Shown: positions 22,958 to 31,730 of the stretch, piece after piece
Position numbering within the stretch: the first letter of the stretch is position 1
Layout: the number at the start of each line of letters is the position of its first letter
Program-made: the position numbers and the translations under genes
The notes under the pieces: generated by a model
Databases searched by the model: none
What the model was told of the DNA's origin: nothing
What the model saw: the letters and a program-made list of their open reading frames with translations, nothing else
NCBI GenBank assembly: GCA_002428455.1
Contig: DIWL01000001.1
Span: 1-33,324, forward strand
DNA: 33,324 bases
Direction: 5' to 3'
From: Anaerolineaceae bacterium UBA6107
GTDB lineage: Bacteria; Chloroflexota; Anaerolineae; Anaerolineales; Anaerolineaceae

Positions 22958-24680
22958 ATTGAGATGGCCACAATTTGAAATCTTGTAGGATCGACCCGCC
23001 CAGGAACTCCAAAAGGATGGAGTTATCAGGGATAAGATCACTGTTGATCGGCAGGAACCACTCCAGGAACGCCAGCAAACGTTTGGCTTCGACATATTCC
23101 TTGGTTCCGTAAGGCACCTGGCGTAATAACGGCTCTGCGTTTAGTCGCAATGCTGAAAGTTCATAGACCAGGGCTGAATTGAATAGTTTGTCTGCGTTTT
23201 CCTGGTATGGGAAAATGTATTCTTTTTCGCCCGCTTGCACCGACTCCCAGCGTGAAATTGTATCCTGTGCAGAATAGCCGCGTTCCCGCGCGTCGCGAAC
23301 GATGCGGCGCAACAACCTGGTGTCTGTTGTGGAGATCCGGTTATAACGGTCCAGGTTGAGTTGGGTCAGGCATGAGGCATAGATCTTGTAGGTGGTAGAA
23401 GGATCGATCGTCGGCAATAGTTGTGGATTTAGTCCATGAATCCCTTCCAGGATGATCATTTGGTCCGGGCGTAGTTTTACTTCCTCGCCTTCCAATCGCT
23501 TACCCGTGTGAAAATCGTACTTTGGCAGCCTCACTTTTTCGCCCCGGATCAGCCGTTGTAAGTGTTCAGACAGCAGGTTGGTGTCCATCGCACCGAGTGA
23601 TTCAAAATTGTAATTTCCCTTGGCATCCTTTGGCGTCTGTTCACGATCGACAAAGTAATTGTCCATCTCTAGCGGAAAAGGCGAAAAGCCCTGGGCCAAC
23701 AATTGCACAGACAAGCGCTTGCTGAAAGTCGTTTTGCCCGATGACGAGGGTCCGGCAATCAGGATAATGCGCGTTTCCTCCGAGCGTTCAACGATCTGCT
23801 GTGAAATGTCAATGATCTGCAGGTTGTGTAAAGCCTCAGAAACGAGGATGATCTCACGGATGTTACCAGCCTGGATCGAGTTATTCAAAGCCCCGACCGA
23901 TTCGATCCCCAGTCGCTCCAGCCACTTGCCGTATTGCCGGAAAGTGCTCAGCAACTTGGGGTAATGTGGCAGCGGACTAATTTCCTTGGGTGTTGCTCGC
24001 CGTGGAAAGCGTAAAACAAATCCCTCTCCCATCAGCTCCAAGCCAAACCACTGCAGGTATCCGGTGGATGGCACCATGTAACCATGATGGTAATCGCGGT
24101 GATCACCAAGCCGATACAACACCAGGTATTCCTTCTGGCGGTACTTGATCAGTTGTAGTTTGTCGTTTAATCCACGCGATTCAAAATACGCGATAACCTC
24201 GTCCAACGGCACCAGTTGCCTTTCAATGAGAAGGTCCGCATCCACAAGTTCCCGCATCCGCACCAACAGAAGATCAAGTTCCTCCTGGGTGAGCGAGTCG
24301 CTGCGGTTGACCTGGCAATAGTAACCTCCGGCTGAAACAGAATGATCCAATGTCATTAATACCTGTGGGAATAGCTCTTCAAAGGCGGATTCCAGCAGGA
24401 AAGTGATCGACCGCCGATAGATCCTTGCCCCGTCATCATCCCCCATGGTTACCAGGCGAATCCTGGCATCCATTTCGATCGTTGCCGTTAGCTCTCTGAG
24501 TTCCCCGTTCACCACTGCACCCATAATGGGCGGGTTATCCCATTCCGGTAGCATTTTCAGCAATTCCGCTAACGAAGCGCCGCGTCTGCCTGTGTATACC
24601 CTTCCATCAGGTAAAACGATCTCAATCGTGTCACGGGGTGAGTTTACTTTGTGGTTTCCTGTGAGATTCAATTCAGCCAT
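22956..24680 (-). CDS. Uridine kinase-like nucleoside kinase with N-terminal TGS/ThrRS-like domains
   Basis: The 574-residue protein has an N-terminal TGS domain (about 18-78, IEIVLPDGRVYTGRRGASLAEL). A region like the second domain of threonyl-tRNA synthetase follows (about 90-250, TLDHSVSAGGYYCQV and DHRDYHHGYMVPSTG). The C-terminal half is a P-loop kinase of the uridine kinase/phosphoribulokinase family: ILIAGPSSSGKTTFSKRL near residue 309, EMDNYFVDREQTP, PKYDFHTGKR, and MIILEGIHGLNP. This architecture is known from Thermotoga and other anaerobes and is annotated as uridine or nucleoside kinase. It would phosphorylate a nucleoside in salvage, but the substrate is not certain. It has its own promoter and converges on the aminotransferase. 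Confidence 0.88.
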   Translation of the reverse strand: MAELNLTGNHKVNSPRDTIEIVLPDGRVYTGRRGASLAELLKMLPEWDNPPIMGAVVNGELRELTATIEMDARIRLVTMGDDDGARIYRRSITFLLESAFEELFPQVLMTLDHSVSAGGYYCQVNRSDSLTQEELDLLLVRMRELVDADLLIERQLVPLDEVIAYFESRGLNDKLQLIKYRQKEYLVLYRLGDHRDYHHGYMVPSTGYLQWFGLELMGEGFVLRFPRRATPKEISPLPHYPKLLSTFRQYGKWLERLGIESVGALNNSIQAGNIREIILVSEALHNLQIIDISQQIVERSEETRIILIAGPSSSGKTTFSKRLSVQLLAQGFSPFPLEMDNYFVDREQTPKDAKGNYNFESLGAMDTNLLSEHLQRLIRGEKVRLPKYDFHTGKRLEGEEVKLRPDQMIILEGIHGLNPQLLPTIDPSTTYKIYASCLTQLNLDRYNRISTTDTRLLRRIVRDARERGYSAQDTISRWESVQAGEKEYIFPYQENADKLFNSALVYELSALRLNAEPLLRQVPYGTKEYVEAKRLLAFLEWFLPINSDLIPDNSILLEFLGGSILQDFKLWPSQ

Positions 24681-24716
24681 GTGAACATGCCCCTTTTGTT
24701 ATGAAGTTCAACCTTT

Positions 24717-24744
24717 TGTATGAATAAGTCACAATGAATGTCAA
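24717..24744 (-). promoter_or_regulatory. Probable promoter of the uridine kinase-like gene
   Basis: A consensus TTGACA (24739-24744, minus strand) is followed after 16 bases by CATACA (24717-24722), a weak -10. The ATG at 24680 would be about 30 bases downstream of initiation, with AAGGGG in the leader. Confidence 0.5.
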
Positions 24745-24790
24745 TTATTTTACCATGCCTGGTTTAAAGAATTTTTATATACCCGACAGG

Positions 24791-24832
24791 ATTAAAGAAG
24801 GCTGCCGGTAATTGATCCACCGGCAGCCTTCT
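24791..24832 (-). terminator. Terminator downstream of the GH13 gene
   Basis: A perfect 14-base-pair stem (24796-24809 with 24819-24832) has a nine-base loop. On the minus strand it is followed by a short T-rich tract (TTAAT). It lies 22 bases past the GH13 stop and is the likely end of the glucan-utilisation transcript. Confidence 0.8.
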
Positions 24833-24853
24833 CTATGCGAAATATCAACTTAT

Positions 24854-26368
24854 TTATCCAACCTTGAGGATCAAACCACTGCGTCCTTTGAGCCTGAGAT
24901 CAGAGATTTTTCCTTCAATAATCGTTCCTCTTTCAGAACCAAACAATGGTTCCAGGTTTGCTGCGTGGATTCCAATTTTTCCAGTATCGATGACAGGATG
25001 TCTGTCACCTGCACCAATATTGATGGCAACAAGTACCGTATCCCCTTGATATTGCCGCGCAAACACGATCACGTCCTCGTCAGAGTAGATACGTTGATAC
25101 GTGCCTCTTCTTAAAGCACCTTCTTGTTTACGTATCCTCACAAGATCTTTCATGTAGCTGCGCAGTCCTTGGTTCCAGGATGCTTCATCCCAGTTAAAAG
25201 CTTTACGGCATTCCGGATCCGGTCCACCGTTCATGCCGATCTCATCGCCATAATAGATACACGGTGCACCGACATAAGTGAGAAGGAAGAGGTAAGCAAG
25301 GCGCAAAGCAGATTCATCCTCACCGGCAACCGTCAGGAAACGCGGTGTGTCGTGGCTGTCGAGCAGGTTAAACTGAACATAATTGATCTCAGGAGCATAC
25401 AAACCCAGAAGATACTCGATCCGATCGCCAAATTCAGTAGCGGTAAGCGGCCTGAGAACATTGCGCATACCACCGATGGTATAAGAGTAGGCAGGAAGCC
25501 TGTCCTTGACCAACCAGCCCATTAATGCAGCGGTAACCAGGTAATTCATGGTGGCGTCAAATTGATTCCCTTGCAACCAGCGATGCGCTTCGTGCCAGAT
25601 CTCCGCGACGATGTAAGCATCCGGATTGGCAGTTTTCACCCGGTGGCGGAATTCTTCCCAAAAACTGTCGTCATCAATTTCAGCCGCCACATCCAAACGC
25701 CAACCATCGGCGCCAAAGTTGATCCAGTGTACAGCCGCGTTAAAAATAAACTCTCGTACTTCATGGCAATTCGTATTCAATTTCGGTAAAGCTGGCAGAT
25801 TCCACCATGCGTTATATCCGATCGCGTCAAATGACCCGACGCCACGATTTAAAGCCTGTTGCTCTTGTTCGCCGGGGTAAGCGCCCCAGTTTCTATAGTG
25901 GTTGAGCCGGTCAGGATTAAAGTGGAACCAATTGACGTATGGTGAACCGCTCCCGTTTTCAAGGACGTGATGAAATTGCCAGAAACCCCGGCTGGCATGG
26001 TTGAACACGCCATCTGGAATTATGCGGATACCATTCTTGTGCGCAGAATCGAGCAAACCCCGGAAGGCTTCATCACCACCCAGCAACGGGTCAATGTGAA
26101 AATAGTCGTAGGTATGATACCGGTGGTTGGAGGCTGACGCCGTGATGGGATTAAAGTAGATTGCATTAATTCCCAGGTCCTCCAAATATTCCAGCTTTTC
26201 GGTTACACCATACAGGTCTCCGCCTTTAAATCCATGAGGATTTGGAGGGGTATTCCAATCTTCAAATTTGATGCTGTTGTTCGGATGATGCGTACTACGG
26301 GCAAAGCGGTCCGGAAAAATCTGGTAAAAAATCGCGTCGCGTACCCAGTCTGGAGTGTTGATTGTCAT
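24854..26368 (-). CDS. GH13 alpha-glycosidase (neopullulanase/cyclomaltodextrinase-like)
   Basis: This enzyme hydrolyses alpha-glucosidic bonds, probably of imported maltodextrins. The 504-residue protein starts directly with the catalytic barrel (TPDWVRDAIFYQIFPDRFARS). The four GH13 regions are present: DGVFNHAS, GWRLDVAAEI (nucleophile Asp near 225), AEIWHEA (acid/base Glu near 255) and LLDSHDTPRF (Asp near 337). There is no signal peptide, so it should be cytosolic. It also lacks the extra N-terminal domain of classical GH13_20 neopullulanases. The ATG at 26368 has GAGG nine bases upstream. It is the last gene of the alpha-glucan locus, 143 bases after GH57. Confidence 0.9.
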   Translation of the reverse strand: MTINTPDWVRDAIFYQIFPDRFARSTHHPNNSIKFEDWNTPPNPHGFKGGDLYGVTEKLEYLEDLGINAIYFNPITASASNHRYHTYDYFHIDPLLGGDEAFRGLLDSAHKNGIRIIPDGVFNHASRGFWQFHHVLENGSGSPYVNWFHFNPDRLNHYRNWGAYPGEQEQQALNRGVGSFDAIGYNAWWNLPALPKLNTNCHEVREFIFNAAVHWINFGADGWRLDVAAEIDDDSFWEEFRHRVKTANPDAYIVAEIWHEAHRWLQGNQFDATMNYLVTAALMGWLVKDRLPAYSYTIGGMRNVLRPLTATEFGDRIEYLLGLYAPEINYVQFNLLDSHDTPRFLTVAGEDESALRLAYLFLLTYVGAPCIYYGDEIGMNGGPDPECRKAFNWDEASWNQGLRSYMKDLVRIRKQEGALRRGTYQRIYSDEDVIVFARQYQGDTVLVAINIGAGDRHPVIDTGKIGIHAANLEPLFGSERGTIIEGKISDLRLKGRSGLILKVG

Positions 26369-26475
26369 TAAACAAAACCTCAATAAATAGTATTGAAATT
26401 ACTCGTGCAAAACACGCGCCATTTTCTCACATTTCTTGTTTATCGGCAATATTCAAGTAATGCAATTACAGAACA

Positions 26476-26500
26476 CCTGCGGGGAGACTCTCCCCACAGG
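26476..26500 (-). terminator. GC-rich hairpin after the GH57 gene
   Basis: A ten-base-pair stem (26476-26485 with 26491-26500, one G-U pair) has a five-base loop. It stands 11 bases past the GH57 stop. The minus-strand sequence after it (TGTTCT) is only modestly T-rich, so it may be a weak terminator or a 3'-end stabiliser separating GH57 from GH13 expression. Confidence 0.5.
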
Positions 26501-26511
26501 CATTGTTTTCC

Positions 26512-29500
26512 TTACTGGATCGTTACTGGCAATAACTGTGGAAAATCGTCTGCGCTCAAGGTTTCCACCGCACCAGTTGAAGAAGCATAGGTGGAAAGCA
26601 TCTCCTCTTGCGTTGGGGTAGCGTCAGAAGGCCAGGCGATGTCGATGATACGGGTATGGTTGACATCATCCGGTGCACCGCCGAATTTCCATTGGGCGTT
26701 GTCAGCCTGGATATCGCGCACCCGCCATACTCCAGTGGTTGGATAACCGTCCTGTCCGAGGACAACCGCGACATATCCCCACAAGGCTGGATCGCCTTCG
26801 CCAAAAGCTTCTTTCGGTACACGAAGTGTGACCGACTTATTGGCAGGATCAACGATCAGTTTGTATGAAAGGTTTACTGCCTTGGGTTCACCGGATTCCG
26901 GATCAGGAGCATAGATGCCCGGGTTCCAGCCTTCTGCCCAAACCATGTACTCCCAGCCATTTCCTGCAGCAAGCGCAGCATTCCTTCCCGGCAGAAGCAG
27001 CCGGCTGCCGGTTCCCTGCCCCGGATCCTTGTCAATATAAACATCCAGGGTCTGCAAGGATAGATTGCTTCCGGATCCCCACGGATTGGGCACTTCCCCG
27101 TAAAACTTGAACGTGAATATGACATTGGCCGGGTCAGTTGAAACACTGAATTTTTCAATGTCATAATTCTGAGCAGAGAATACTCCGTCAGTTGGATACG
27201 TGTAACTTCCGGGTCCATGGTCATCACCCGCAGCATCTGCCACTTCCAGCACGAGATCAGACAATCCAAGATCAGGCAGCACGATCTGAGCAGGCCCGCT
27301 TGTTGGGACGATCTGTCCGCCCGGTTGTGTAACCATCACAGCACGAATATCATCCCCGGCCGCAATCTCTCCCAATGCTGTCAACGGAATACTGATTTCC
27401 AAGGCACCCGAACCTGAAGCATAAGAACCTTGCGGTTCCGGTAGAGCTTGCCAGCCATTTTCAATGGCTACGTATTCAATAACTTTTCCATCCTTCCACT
27501 CAAACAGGTGCGTGGCGGCAATGCCCAACAGCAGGCTGTCCGGTGCTTGCGGGGTATACGCGAACGGGTAATTCACACCCGCGCCGGGAACATTCAGGTA
27601 CACACCACCTTCGGCTAGCGTTTCACCGGTCCCGTCTAAAGCTAGCTTGAAGTAGAGCGCTTTTCCATCCATCGTGTAGGACATGGATGTGATGCCCGTC
27701 ATCCCGCCAACCGGGTAAACCGCCGCGGTGGACCATTCCTCTTCGTTCGCAGTGCCATCGATTACCGGTGTAGCTGCTCCTGAATAGGCCGTCACCGGTT
27801 GTTCAGGTTTTTTAGGGATTATGGGCACGTTAACGAACGTTGGCACCGGTTCTCCCAATGATTCGTAGACTTTAGCCAGCAGCGCTCGGAAGCCGGTATC
27901 AAAATATTCGTCCACACCGGAATCCTGGTCTGATCCGTACCACCAGAACCAGTCGGAACCTTCTGCCAGGTACATGTAGTCCTGCGCCTGGGCGAGAGCT
28001 TCAGGAGAGGGAGCCTGGCGAGTCTTCTCAAGATCATACTTGGCTAGGAAATCGCGAACCTTCCCAAGGTAATTCCATGCCTCGGTCTCTTCGCGCTCGC
28101 CGATCCAGGTATCGTAATTGGGGCTAAACCATGCTCCCGGGAACAGGTAATCCAGCGTCCGTTGTTCGGGGAAGAGTTCGAGGTACTCTGAAGGAGTGAC
28201 CATCTTGATGGTCTCACTCTCATTCAACATCCTGTACATTGCGTTCAGAAATTCCTTACCATCGTTGGGATAGTATTCCCAGGCGTTCTCGCCATCCAGC
28301 ACGATGCTGACAATGTGTGGTCCTTCACCACCTTCCTCCTTGAGCCTTGTGCGGACATTTTCAAGCCGTTGCATCAGATCCGCAGCCGCTTGTTCACCTG
28401 GCGTTTGTGAATAGGTGAAGCCAAGTTTGTCTGAAAGCGTAAGGTCGCGAAAGAAGATGGCTACTTTTTCGCCGGAAGGTGCAACAACGTAATACGGTCG
28501 ATACAACATGTCAGCTTCCTGCACAGTTTCAGCCGTGTCACGTGTGAAAGATCCGATCCCGAGAGATTGTGCCAGCACTGCTTCGCCGGTTTGCATGAAC
28601 TGATAACCTGCTTTGGCCACCAGCGGAACAATATCCTCAGATACTGAACCCTCACCCGGCCACAAACCCACCGGTGCCCTGCCGAAATGTGCTTCGTACA
28701 TTTCAACGCTTTTTTGCAGGTGAACAATAGCATCGTTAGGCCATGAATAACGCTCGGGCAGTTCAGCCGTCGGATTTCCAACAGATGCGATATCCGTGTT
28801 GTAGATCAAAGGCAGGATCGGGTGGGCATACGGAGTAGTAATCACTTGTATCTGTCCGGAATCCTGCATTTCCTTGTGCAACGGGATGACCAATTTCATG
28901 ATCCTGCGGACCTCATCAAACAAGACCACTTTGTCATCTTCAGTAAATCCGGTGTCCTTCTCTACCAATTCTTTGAGGGGTGACTCTGCCAGGAACTCAG
29001 GATCGATCCAGGCCAGGTTGAACCACATCTGCAGATCCCTGAAGTCCTGTTCCGAGAAAGTGGTCATTGCTTTTTCAATTTCTTCGCTTGTTGTCCCACC
29101 GCGCAGGTTCAACAATTCCTTATAACGTGGAAAACGCTCTATGATATTGTCCCAATTGGCATCAAAGAAGCGGGTAAGAATGAAAACCTTCTCATCATCG
29201 GTCAGTTCACTGACTGGTTTCTCAGCAAGCAGCCAGTAATAATCAATCGCCCCGTTTTCTGTGAAGTCATCCAGCTGCTTCATCAGTACAGGTGTGATGT
29301 TCACAGTCATGCGCACATTTTCATAGGGCTTTACCATGGCTGCCATGTCATAATAATCTTTGGTGGCGTGTACCCGCACCCACGGTCTTGTGTAGACGCC
29401 ATTGGCATCCTTATAGTACAAAGGTTGATGCTGATGCCAGGTGAGGTTCAAATACAAAACATCTTCGTCCGGCACAGCCACTTCAGCAGTCGGCTCTGCC

Positions 29501-29616
29501 CCGGGTACTGGTGCTTCAGTCGGAACAGCTGTTGGTGCAGCAGTGGGAGCTGTACAAGCAGTCAGGATAAATGTGAGAACGAGCACGAATGAAAAGATCC
29601 TGATTAGATTTTTCAT
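26512..29616 (-). CDS. Lipoprotein glycoside hydrolase family 57 (amylopullulanase-like)
   Basis: This 1034-residue exported enzyme probably attacks alpha-glucans such as starch, glycogen or pullulan at the cell surface. A lipoprotein signal ends at Cys21 (LTAC), followed by an Ala/Pro/Thr-rich linker. The GH57 domain (about 50-560) has the hallmark WHQHQP, the nucleophile Glu322 in LWPGEGSVS and the acid Asp441 in VLDGENAWEYY. Downstream are a DOMON/CBM9-like beta domain (about 600-770, VIDGTANEEEWSTAA) and a domain like the glucodextranase C-terminal module (about 780-1000, DAAGDDHGPGSYTYPTDG). GGAGGT lies nine bases before the ATG. It follows malG-type permease after a terminator. Confidence 0.92.
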   Translation of the reverse strand: MKNLIRIFSFVLVLTFILTACTAPTAAPTAVPTEAPVPGAEPTAEVAVPDEDVLYLNLTWHQHQPLYYKDANGVYTRPWVRVHATKDYYDMAAMVKPYENVRMTVNITPVLMKQLDDFTENGAIDYYWLLAEKPVSELTDDEKVFILTRFFDANWDNIIERFPRYKELLNLRGGTTSEEIEKAMTTFSEQDFRDLQMWFNLAWIDPEFLAESPLKELVEKDTGFTEDDKVVLFDEVRRIMKLVIPLHKEMQDSGQIQVITTPYAHPILPLIYNTDIASVGNPTAELPERYSWPNDAIVHLQKSVEMYEAHFGRAPVGLWPGEGSVSEDIVPLVAKAGYQFMQTGEAVLAQSLGIGSFTRDTAETVQEADMLYRPYYVVAPSGEKVAIFFRDLTLSDKLGFTYSQTPGEQAAADLMQRLENVRTRLKEEGGEGPHIVSIVLDGENAWEYYPNDGKEFLNAMYRMLNESETIKMVTPSEYLELFPEQRTLDYLFPGAWFSPNYDTWIGEREETEAWNYLGKVRDFLAKYDLEKTRQAPSPEALAQAQDYMYLAEGSDWFWWYGSDQDSGVDEYFDTGFRALLAKVYESLGEPVPTFVNVPIIPKKPEQPVTAYSGAATPVIDGTANEEEWSTAAVYPVGGMTGITSMSYTMDGKALYFKLALDGTGETLAEGGVYLNVPGAGVNYPFAYTPQAPDSLLLGIAATHLFEWKDGKVIEYVAIENGWQALPEPQGSYASGSGALEISIPLTALGEIAAGDDIRAVMVTQPGGQIVPTSGPAQIVLPDLGLSDLVLEVADAAGDDHGPGSYTYPTDGVFSAQNYDIEKFSVSTDPANVIFTFKFYGEVPNPWGSGSNLSLQTLDVYIDKDPGQGTGSRLLLPGRNAALAAGNGWEYMVWAEGWNPGIYAPDPESGEPKAVNLSYKLIVDPANKSVTLRVPKEAFGEGDPALWGYVAVVLGQDGYPTTGVWRVRDIQADNAQWKFGGAPDDVNHTRIIDIAWPSDATPTQEEMLSTYASSTGAVETLSADDFPQLLPVTIQ

Positions 29617-29645
29617 CTTGTGTTTACCTCCAGAAAAGTCATTTT

Positions 29646-29686
29646 CTTAAAAATACCCCGTTTTCAAATAAGAAAGCGGGGTATTT
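29646..29686 (-). terminator. Terminator between the malG-type gene and GH57
   Basis: A perfect ten-base-pair stem (29651-29660 with 29677-29686) encloses a 16-base loop with inner pairing. On the minus strand it runs into TATTTTTAAG. It lies 22 bases after the permease stop and 30 bases before the GH57 start, so GH57 depends on read-through or on a promoter squeezed into or before the hairpin. Confidence 0.8.
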
Positions 29687-29708
29687 ATTTTCCGTCCATC
29701 AATAATGT

Positions 29709-30620
29709 TTAACCTTTAACGCCTCCAAGCGTTAAGCCTGAAATCAGGTACTTGGAGGAATACAGGAAGAGCACCACCACTGGGATCATCACCAGAATGG
29801 AGCCCGCTGAGAATTGGCCCCATTGTGTCGCGTATTGACCCTGCAATCGCTGCAGGCCTAACGGCCACGTCATCAGGCTTTCTGAAGAACCCAGCATAAC
29901 TCTCGCCAGCAGGTATTCATTCCAGGCGGACATGAAGTTGAAAAGGAACGTTATTGCCAGGGCTGGAGTCGATAGAGGCAGTAACACACGCCAGAATGCT
30001 TGAAGCTGTGAACAACCGTCGATGCGGGCAGCTTCCTCCAGGTCAGCCGGGATGGTGTCGAAATATCCTTTTAGGATCCACACACTGAACGGGATGGAGG
30101 TCACACAATAGGCAATAACCAGTCCTCTATAGGTACCTACCATGCCTAGTTTGATAGCCAAGATGTAGATGGGGATCATCAACATGGAAGCAGGGATCAT
30201 TTGTGTGGCCAGGAGGAAAACGAGACCCACTGAACGACCCGGGAATTTCCAGCGTGAGAAGGCATAAGCGGCGGTCGCTGCCAGGATAACACCTATCAAC
30301 GCTGTGGCAATGGTAATTGCCAGGCTGTTCCATACCCACCCCAGGAACGGTTTATCGAATAGGATGATGCGGTAGGATTCAAGTGTTGCATCAGGCGGAA
30401 TGATCGCCAGGTCAGTGGACATCAAGCGGTCTCCGGGGCGCAAGGAGACGGCCAGTACACGCAACACCGGGAACACAGATACAATGCATGCCATGATTAG
30501 CACAATGTGAATAATGATCCTCTTGAATGGAGAATCTTCCCTACCACTCTTGAAGAAAGACCGTTTGTGTCTGGTTGGAACAACAATTGCCTTGTCAGAA
30601 GTCAGAGTGGATGTGCTCAT
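29709..30620 (-). CDS. Carbohydrate ABC transporter permease, MalG type
   Basis: This is the second inner-membrane subunit of a sugar importer (CUT1 family). The 303-residue protein has a cytosolic N-terminus, about six membrane segments, and the ATPase-coupling EAA loop DLEEAARIDGCSQLQAFWRVLLPLSTPAL. The C-terminus LISGLTLGGVKG matches the MalG ending, which contacts the ATPase. Its ATG overlaps the stop of the preceding permease gene in ATGA, so the pair is translationally coupled. A maltodextrin-type substrate is inferred from the flanking GH57 and GH13 genes, not from the permease itself. Confidence 0.93.
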   Translation of the reverse strand: MSTSTLTSDKAIVVPTRHKRSFFKSGREDSPFKRIIIHIVLIMACIVSVFPVLRVLAVSLRPGDRLMSTDLAIIPPDATLESYRIILFDKPFLGWVWNSLAITIATALIGVILAATAAYAFSRWKFPGRSVGLVFLLATQMIPASMLMIPIYILAIKLGMVGTYRGLVIAYCVTSIPFSVWILKGYFDTIPADLEEAARIDGCSQLQAFWRVLLPLSTPALAITFLFNFMSAWNEYLLARVMLGSSESLMTWPLGLQRLQGQYATQWGQFSAGSILVMIPVVVLFLYSSKYLISGLTLGGVKG

Positions 30621-31624
30621 GATTCATACGTTCCTTTCAAGGTTTTTGTGTACCGGGTGTAGAAGATAGTGAAGAGCAGCAGCATCGCAAAAATAACAAA
30701 CGCGAATGCTGCAGAGAAACCGTAACGGTTATATTGGAAGGCAGCCCGGAACAAACCTGTCACCATGATATCCGAGGATTCCAATTCATTCTGGTTGATA
30801 AAGAACGGTACATTGAAGTTATTGAAAGTCCAGAAGGTTCCGAGCAGGATAGCCGGAGTTACAACAGGCTGTAGCAGAGGCCAGGTGATGTTCTTAAACT
30901 GCTGCCAGCCATTCGCACCATCCATCTCAGCCGCTTCGTAATATTCAGTGGAAATACTTTGCAGACCTCCCAACAGTGTGACGCTCATGAAGGGAATACC
31001 CAACCAGATATTGGTCAGGCACATGGCGATGAAATTGGCTGTTGGATCGGTCATCCATGCGACGGGTGCCAATCCTAATTTGGTCAAAATGATGTTGAAG
31101 TAGCCATAGGAGAAGTTGAATTCACCCCGCCAGGCAAGCACTGCGATAACCTGGGGTATCGCCCAGGGAAGGATAAGCAAAGTACGATAGATGCCCTTGA
31201 ATTTCATCTTTCGATTGAGCAGCATGGCCAGGAATAGCCCGCCACCCACGTGAAAGGCGATGTTAATCACTGTCCATAAAACTGTCTGTCCTAATAACGG
31301 GAAGAACATTTTTTGCTTGAGAACCGGCTCGGTAAATACCCTCACATAATTTTTTAAGCCGATAAATTCGGGATTCTTGAAGGCTCTCAAGGACATATTG
31401 GTAAACGAAAGTCGCAACTCCCACAAAAGCGGGTAAATAACCAGAGCGATGAGACCGATGGCAGCCGGAGCCAATAACATGAAGGGAAGCGCGTATTTGT
31501 ACTTAAGCCACTTTACTAAAACCAGATAGAGCAGCGCCTCAACTACAAATGTCCCCGCCAGGATCAATAGGACTGTGCTGCCAACTTCGCTGAGGCTTTT
31601 CAGGATCACCTCTGATGTGATCAT
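30617..31624 (-). CDS. Carbohydrate ABC transporter permease, MalF type
   Basis: This is the first permease subunit of the CUT1 sugar importer. The 335-residue protein has an extra N-terminal membrane segment (about 15-40), then the usual core with LPFMLLAPAAIGLIALVIYPLLWELRLSF. The EAA loop is EYYEAAEMDGANGWQQFKNITWPLLQPV. It is shorter than E. coli MalF because the large periplasmic insertion is missing, as is usual outside the proteobacteria. AAGGAGG precedes the ATG. It sits 106 bases after the binding-protein gene, with two hairpins between, and overlaps the next permease by four bases. No ATP-binding subunit is encoded nearby. Confidence 0.92.
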   Translation of the reverse strand: MITSEVILKSLSEVGSTVLLILAGTFVVEALLYLVLVKWLKYKYALPFMLLAPAAIGLIALVIYPLLWELRLSFTNMSLRAFKNPEFIGLKNYVRVFTEPVLKQKMFFPLLGQTVLWTVINIAFHVGGGLFLAMLLNRKMKFKGIYRTLLILPWAIPQVIAVLAWRGEFNFSYGYFNIILTKLGLAPVAWMTDPTANFIAMCLTNIWLGIPFMSVTLLGGLQSISTEYYEAAEMDGANGWQQFKNITWPLLQPVVTPAILLGTFWTFNNFNVPFFINQNELESSDIMVTGLFRAAFQYNRYGFSAAFAFVIFAMLLLFTIFYTRYTKTLKGTYES

Positions 31625-31656
31625 GAGCTTTCCTCCTTGTTCATTCGGTTTTTATA

Positions 31657-31720
31657 GCATATGCCGGGCTGACTTGCAGCCCGGCGTATGCAGTTGTTTT
31701 AGAGAAGGATAACCCTTCTC
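31657..31720 (-). promoter_or_regulatory. Two hairpins between the binding-protein and permease genes
   Basis: One stem pairs 31657-31670 with 31678-31691 (one G-U pair). The other pairs 31702-31708 with 31714-31720. Neither is followed by a T run on the transcribed strand. They resemble the stem-loops found between binding-protein and permease genes of many ABC operons, which protect the upstream mRNA and lower downstream expression. Confidence 0.6.
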
Positions 31721-31730
31721 ATGTTGGAAA

